Made by a program: the position numbers and the translations under genes. Below are positions 13,737-15,633 of a stretch of DNA of 15,633 bases, piece after piece (within the stretch, counting starts at the first letter, position 1; every line of letters begins with the position of its first letter). The notes beneath the pieces were generated by a model. It ran no database searches. It was not told the DNA's origin and saw only the letters and a list, made by a program, of their open reading frames with translations. Source of the DNA: DATHVI01 sp035461385 (GTDB lineage Bacteria; Actinomycetota; Thermoleophilia; Solirubrobacterales; 70-9); NCBI GenBank assembly GCA_035461385.1, contig DATHVI010000047.1, positions 1 through 15,633 on the forward strand, given 5' to 3'.

Positions 13737-14159
13737 ATGCCCCCGGCGAGCCGACGCCAGCGCAGCGAGGCGAAGCACAACCTGGCGATCGCGCTCGGCG
13801 TGTTCGCCGCCGTCGCGGCGCTCGCGGTCGGCGGGCTGTGGCTGGTCGGCAAGACGACCGCGACCGGGCCGTTCGCCTGCGCCGGGTTCGAGTTCGACCG
13901 CTCCGAGTGGCGCTCGGCGGGTGCGAAGCGAAAGCGCGACGACGCGCGGCTGATCACCCGCTGCGACTACCTCGTCGGCAAGACCCGAAAGCGGGTCCGC
14001 GCCGACCTCGGCGACCCCGAGGGCGGGCCGAACGCCGATCGCCGCTGGCGCTTCTTCCTCGGCCGCTCGAACGACTACCTGCGGATCGGGGACAGCGGCC
14101 ACCTGATCGTCCGCTTCAACCGGGCCAGCCGGGTCGCCCGCGCCGAGCTCCCGGACTAG
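13737..14159 (+). CDS. Membrane-anchored protein with BamE/SmpA-like C-terminal domain
   Basis: The 140-residue protein has a basic N-terminus, one membrane helix (about 15-37) and an extracytoplasmic tail. The tail has the rhythm of the SmpA/OmlA (BamE) fold: RCDYLVGKTRKRVRADLGDPE (a G-x-T turn, helix and L-G-x-P), then WRFFLGR, then a strand HLIVRFN and RVARAEL. Cys48 and Cys76 might form a disulfide. In Gram-negative bacteria BamE belongs to the outer-membrane assembly machine, but the same fold occurs widely in other proteins, so no such function is implied. The ATG at 13737 has no ribosome-binding site and may be leaderless. It is the only plus-strand gene right of 1.6 kb, and converges on mnmA. 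Confidence 0.7.
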   Translation: MPPASRRQRSEAKHNLAIALGVFAAVAALAVGGLWLVGKTTATGPFACAGFEFDRSEWRSAGAKRKRDDARLITRCDYLVGKTRKRVRADLGDPEGGPNADRRWRFFLGRSNDYLRIGDSGHLIVRFNRASRVARAELPD

Positions 14160-14194
14160 CGCCGGCGACACACCCTCGACACACGCCCCGCCGA

Positions 14195-14214
14195 TGCGCG
14201 TGCATTCACGCACA
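14195..14214. terminator. Hairpin in the convergent gap, weak bidirectional terminator candidate
   Basis: GCGTG(CATT)CACGC at 14198-14211, extended by two more pairs across one mismatch, sits in the 87-nt gap between the plus-strand BamE-like gene and the end of mnmA. The position fits a shared terminator, but there is no T-run on either side. Confidence 0.3.
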
Positions 14215-14246
14215 CAGGGCGTGGCTGGATTGACGTCCGTCCGCGC

Positions 14247-15633
14247 TTAGGCGATCGTCGCGTGGCCGACGATCATCTCGCCGGCCATCAGGCACGCCGC
14301 CTGCCCGGGGGCGGCGCCGGCGAACGGCTCGTCGAGGCGCAGCGTCAGCCGCTCGTGGCCGCCGGCCGCCGCCGGCTCGGCGACCCGGCAGCCGATCTCC
14401 TTCGCGTGGTAGCGCAGCCGCACCCGGTCGACCGTCGAGGCGTCGCGGCGAAGCGTCGCGTCGCGGACCGCGACCGCCCGCGTCGCGAGCTCGGCCCGGG
14501 TCCCGACCGTGACCTCGTTTCGCTCCGCGTCGGTGGCGAGGACGAAGAGCGGCTCGGGCCCGCCGAGCCCGATCCCCCGCCGCTGGCCGACGGTGAAGTG
14601 GTGGTGGCCGCGGTGGCGTCCGAGCCGGCGACCGGCGCGGTCGACGATCGCCCCCTCGTGGTCGGCGAGGCCGCCGTGACGGCGCAGGAACGAGCGCTTG
14701 CCCTCGCCGGCGAGGAAGCAGAGGTCCTGGCTCTCCGGCTTGCGCGCGACCGCGAGGCCGTGGCGGGCCGCGATCTCGCGGACCTCGGGCTTTCGCAGCT
14801 CGGCGAGCGGGAAGCGCAGCCGCCCGACGAGCTCCGGGGCGAGCGCGGCGAGCATGTAGCTCTGGTCCTTCGCCGGGTCGGCGGCCGGGGCGAGCAGCGG
14901 CCCCGCGCCGTCGTCGACGATTCGCGCGTAGTGGCCGGTGGCGAGGCTCGACGCCCCGAGGCGGTCGGCGAGCGCGACCATCGCCGCGATCCGCACCTCG
15001 CCGTTGCAGACCACGCACGGATTCGGGGTCCGCCCGGCGCGGTAGCCGGAGACGAACCGCTCGACGACGGTGCTCCGGAACGTCTCCTCGAGATCGAGCA
15101 TCAGGTGCGGGAACCCGAGCGAGTGGGCGAGCGCGCGGGCGCCGATCACCGCCTCCGGCGAGCAGCAGCTTCGCTCGCCGTCGGTGCGCCGGTCGCGCCA
15201 CAGCTTCAGCGTCACCGCGACGACGTCGGCCCCCCGCTCGCGCTCGAGCAGCGCCGCGACCGCGGAGTCGACGCCGCCGCTGATCGCGACCAGGGTCCGC
15301 TCGCCGGTCGCCGGCGGCCGGGCGATGGTGAGATCGCCCGACGCCGCGGCGGCGAGCGCGCGGTGGAGCGCATCGGCCGCGAGGTCGGCTGCGTGGGCGC
15401 CCTGCGGCGAGAGCCCGCCGAGCTCGCGCGCGACCTCGTCGCGGCCGATCAGCGCCGCGTCGAGGACGCTCCCGCCCTCGGCGAGCTCGGCGACGGCGGC
15501 CCCGGCCGCGCGGCTTGCCGCGCAGCCCTCGGCTTCGAAGCTTGCCGCCGCGACCCGGCCGGCTGAGATCTCGAGCGAGACCCGGACGAGGTCGCCACAG
15601 GGGGCGCCGCCGGCGGCGCCGGTGAGCGCGCCC
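14247..15633 (-). CDS. mnmA: IscU/SufU-like scaffold domain fused to tRNA 2-thiouridylase MnmA (start beyond window)
   Basis: MnmA adds the sulfur of 2-thiouridine at position 34 of tRNAs for Lys, Glu and Gln. Visible are 461 residues, numbered here from the window edge. Residues 1 to about 95 are an IscU-like Fe-S scaffold domain: APCGD (Cys12, Asp14), FEAEGCAASRAAG (Cys37) and GLSPQGAHAADLAADALHRA, where the usual third Cys is Ala81 after His80. A short linker leads to MnmA: P-loop SGGVDSAV (118-125), a CCS motif (Cys156-157), TPNPCVVCNGE with Cys206/Cys209, ATGHYARI, KDQSYML, SQDLCFLAGEG with Cys305, and HHHFTVGQRRGIGLGG. The frame is open without a stop to the edge, and about 15-20 residues (the usual H-x-R-x-P-R-N-x-G start) are probably missing. 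The GTG at 15215 is not the true start because it would delete the P-loop. A cysteine desulfurase gene is expected just upstream. Confidence 0.93.
   Translation of the reverse strand, partial: GALTGAAGGAPCGDLVRVSLEISAGRVAAASFEAEGCAASRAAGAAVAELAEGGSVLDAALIGRDEVARELGGLSPQGAHAADLAADALHRALAAAASGDLTIARPPATGERTLVAISGGVDSAVAALLERERGADVVAVTLKLWRDRRTDGERSCCSPEAVIGARALAHSLGFPHLMLDLEETFRSTVVERFVSGYRAGRTPNPCVVCNGEVRIAAMVALADRLGASSLATGHYARIVDDGAGPLLAPAADPAKDQSYMLAALAPELVGRLRFPLAELRKPEVREIAARHGLAVARKPESQDLCFLAGEGKRSFLRRHGGLADHEGAIVDRAGRRLGRHRGHHHFTVGQRRGIGLGGPEPLFVLATDAERNEVTVGTRAELATRAVAVRDATLRRDASTVDRVRLRYHAKEIGCRVAEPAAAGGHERLTLRLDEPFAGAAPGQAACLMAGEMIVGHATIA

Noticed and set aside
12359..14233. Long plus-strand open frame (624 codons) antisense to alaS and crossing the BamE-like gene
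   Set aside because: Composition and position are those of an antisense shadow of alaS; no family motif.
14247..15215. mnmA starting at the GTG at 15215
   Set aside because: This would remove the SGGVDSAV P-loop required for ATP binding, which lies upstream in the same uninterrupted frame.
14262..15566. Plus-strand open frame (434 codons) antisense to mnmA
   Set aside because: Mirror of the MnmA frame; no motif or ribosome-binding site.

Overview
The window looks like chromosomal DNA from a very GC-rich, non-classical actinobacterium. The best guess is class Thermoleophilia (Solirubrobacterales and relatives). That guess rests on the gene order mnmA, alaS, ruvX, mltG, aroE joined to type IV pilus genes, on the GC bias, and on an IscU-like domain fused to MnmA. 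It is an inference from content, not a database match.

Right and centre (about 4.0 to 15.6 kb, almost all on the minus strand) is a dense block. In order of transcription it holds an IscU-like/MnmA fusion (start lies beyond the window), then alaS, ruvX, mltG, aroE, pilB, pilT and pilC. Its themes are tRNA sulfuration and charging, Holliday-junction or RNA processing, termination of peptidoglycan strands, the shikimate pathway, and the motor and platform of a type IV pilus. Only one small plus-strand gene, a membrane-anchored protein with a BamE/SmpA-like tail, interrupts the block between mnmA and alaS. aroE and pilB abut with no spacer, so the housekeeping and pilus genes may be translationally coupled. 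No pilin, prepilin peptidase or pilM/N/O gene is present, so those lie elsewhere.

Left (1 to about 4.0 kb) is an accessory-looking region of small membrane proteins. It holds the N-terminus of an FtsX/MacB-type ABC permease (minus, cut by the window edge), a plus-strand pair of unrecognised multi-pass membrane proteins, and a minus-strand run of four short genes: a DUF2892/YgaP-like protein, a two-helix protein, a one-helix protein and a SHOCT-domain protein. A six-helix membrane protein follows. Most of the short genes have clear Shine-Dalgarno sequences, which supports them despite their size.

Two observations deserve most attention. First, MnmA carries an IscU/SufU-type scaffold domain at its N-terminus that keeps two of the usual three cluster-ligand cysteines; the third position is alanine next to a conserved histidine. 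Second, the ruvX-mltG gap is built from a 53-bp tandem repeat. Each unit ends with a copy of the mltG ribosome-binding site and GTG start, carries a 16-nt palindrome in the intact copies, and creates a possible 28-codon upstream ORF that overlaps the mltG start by GTGA.
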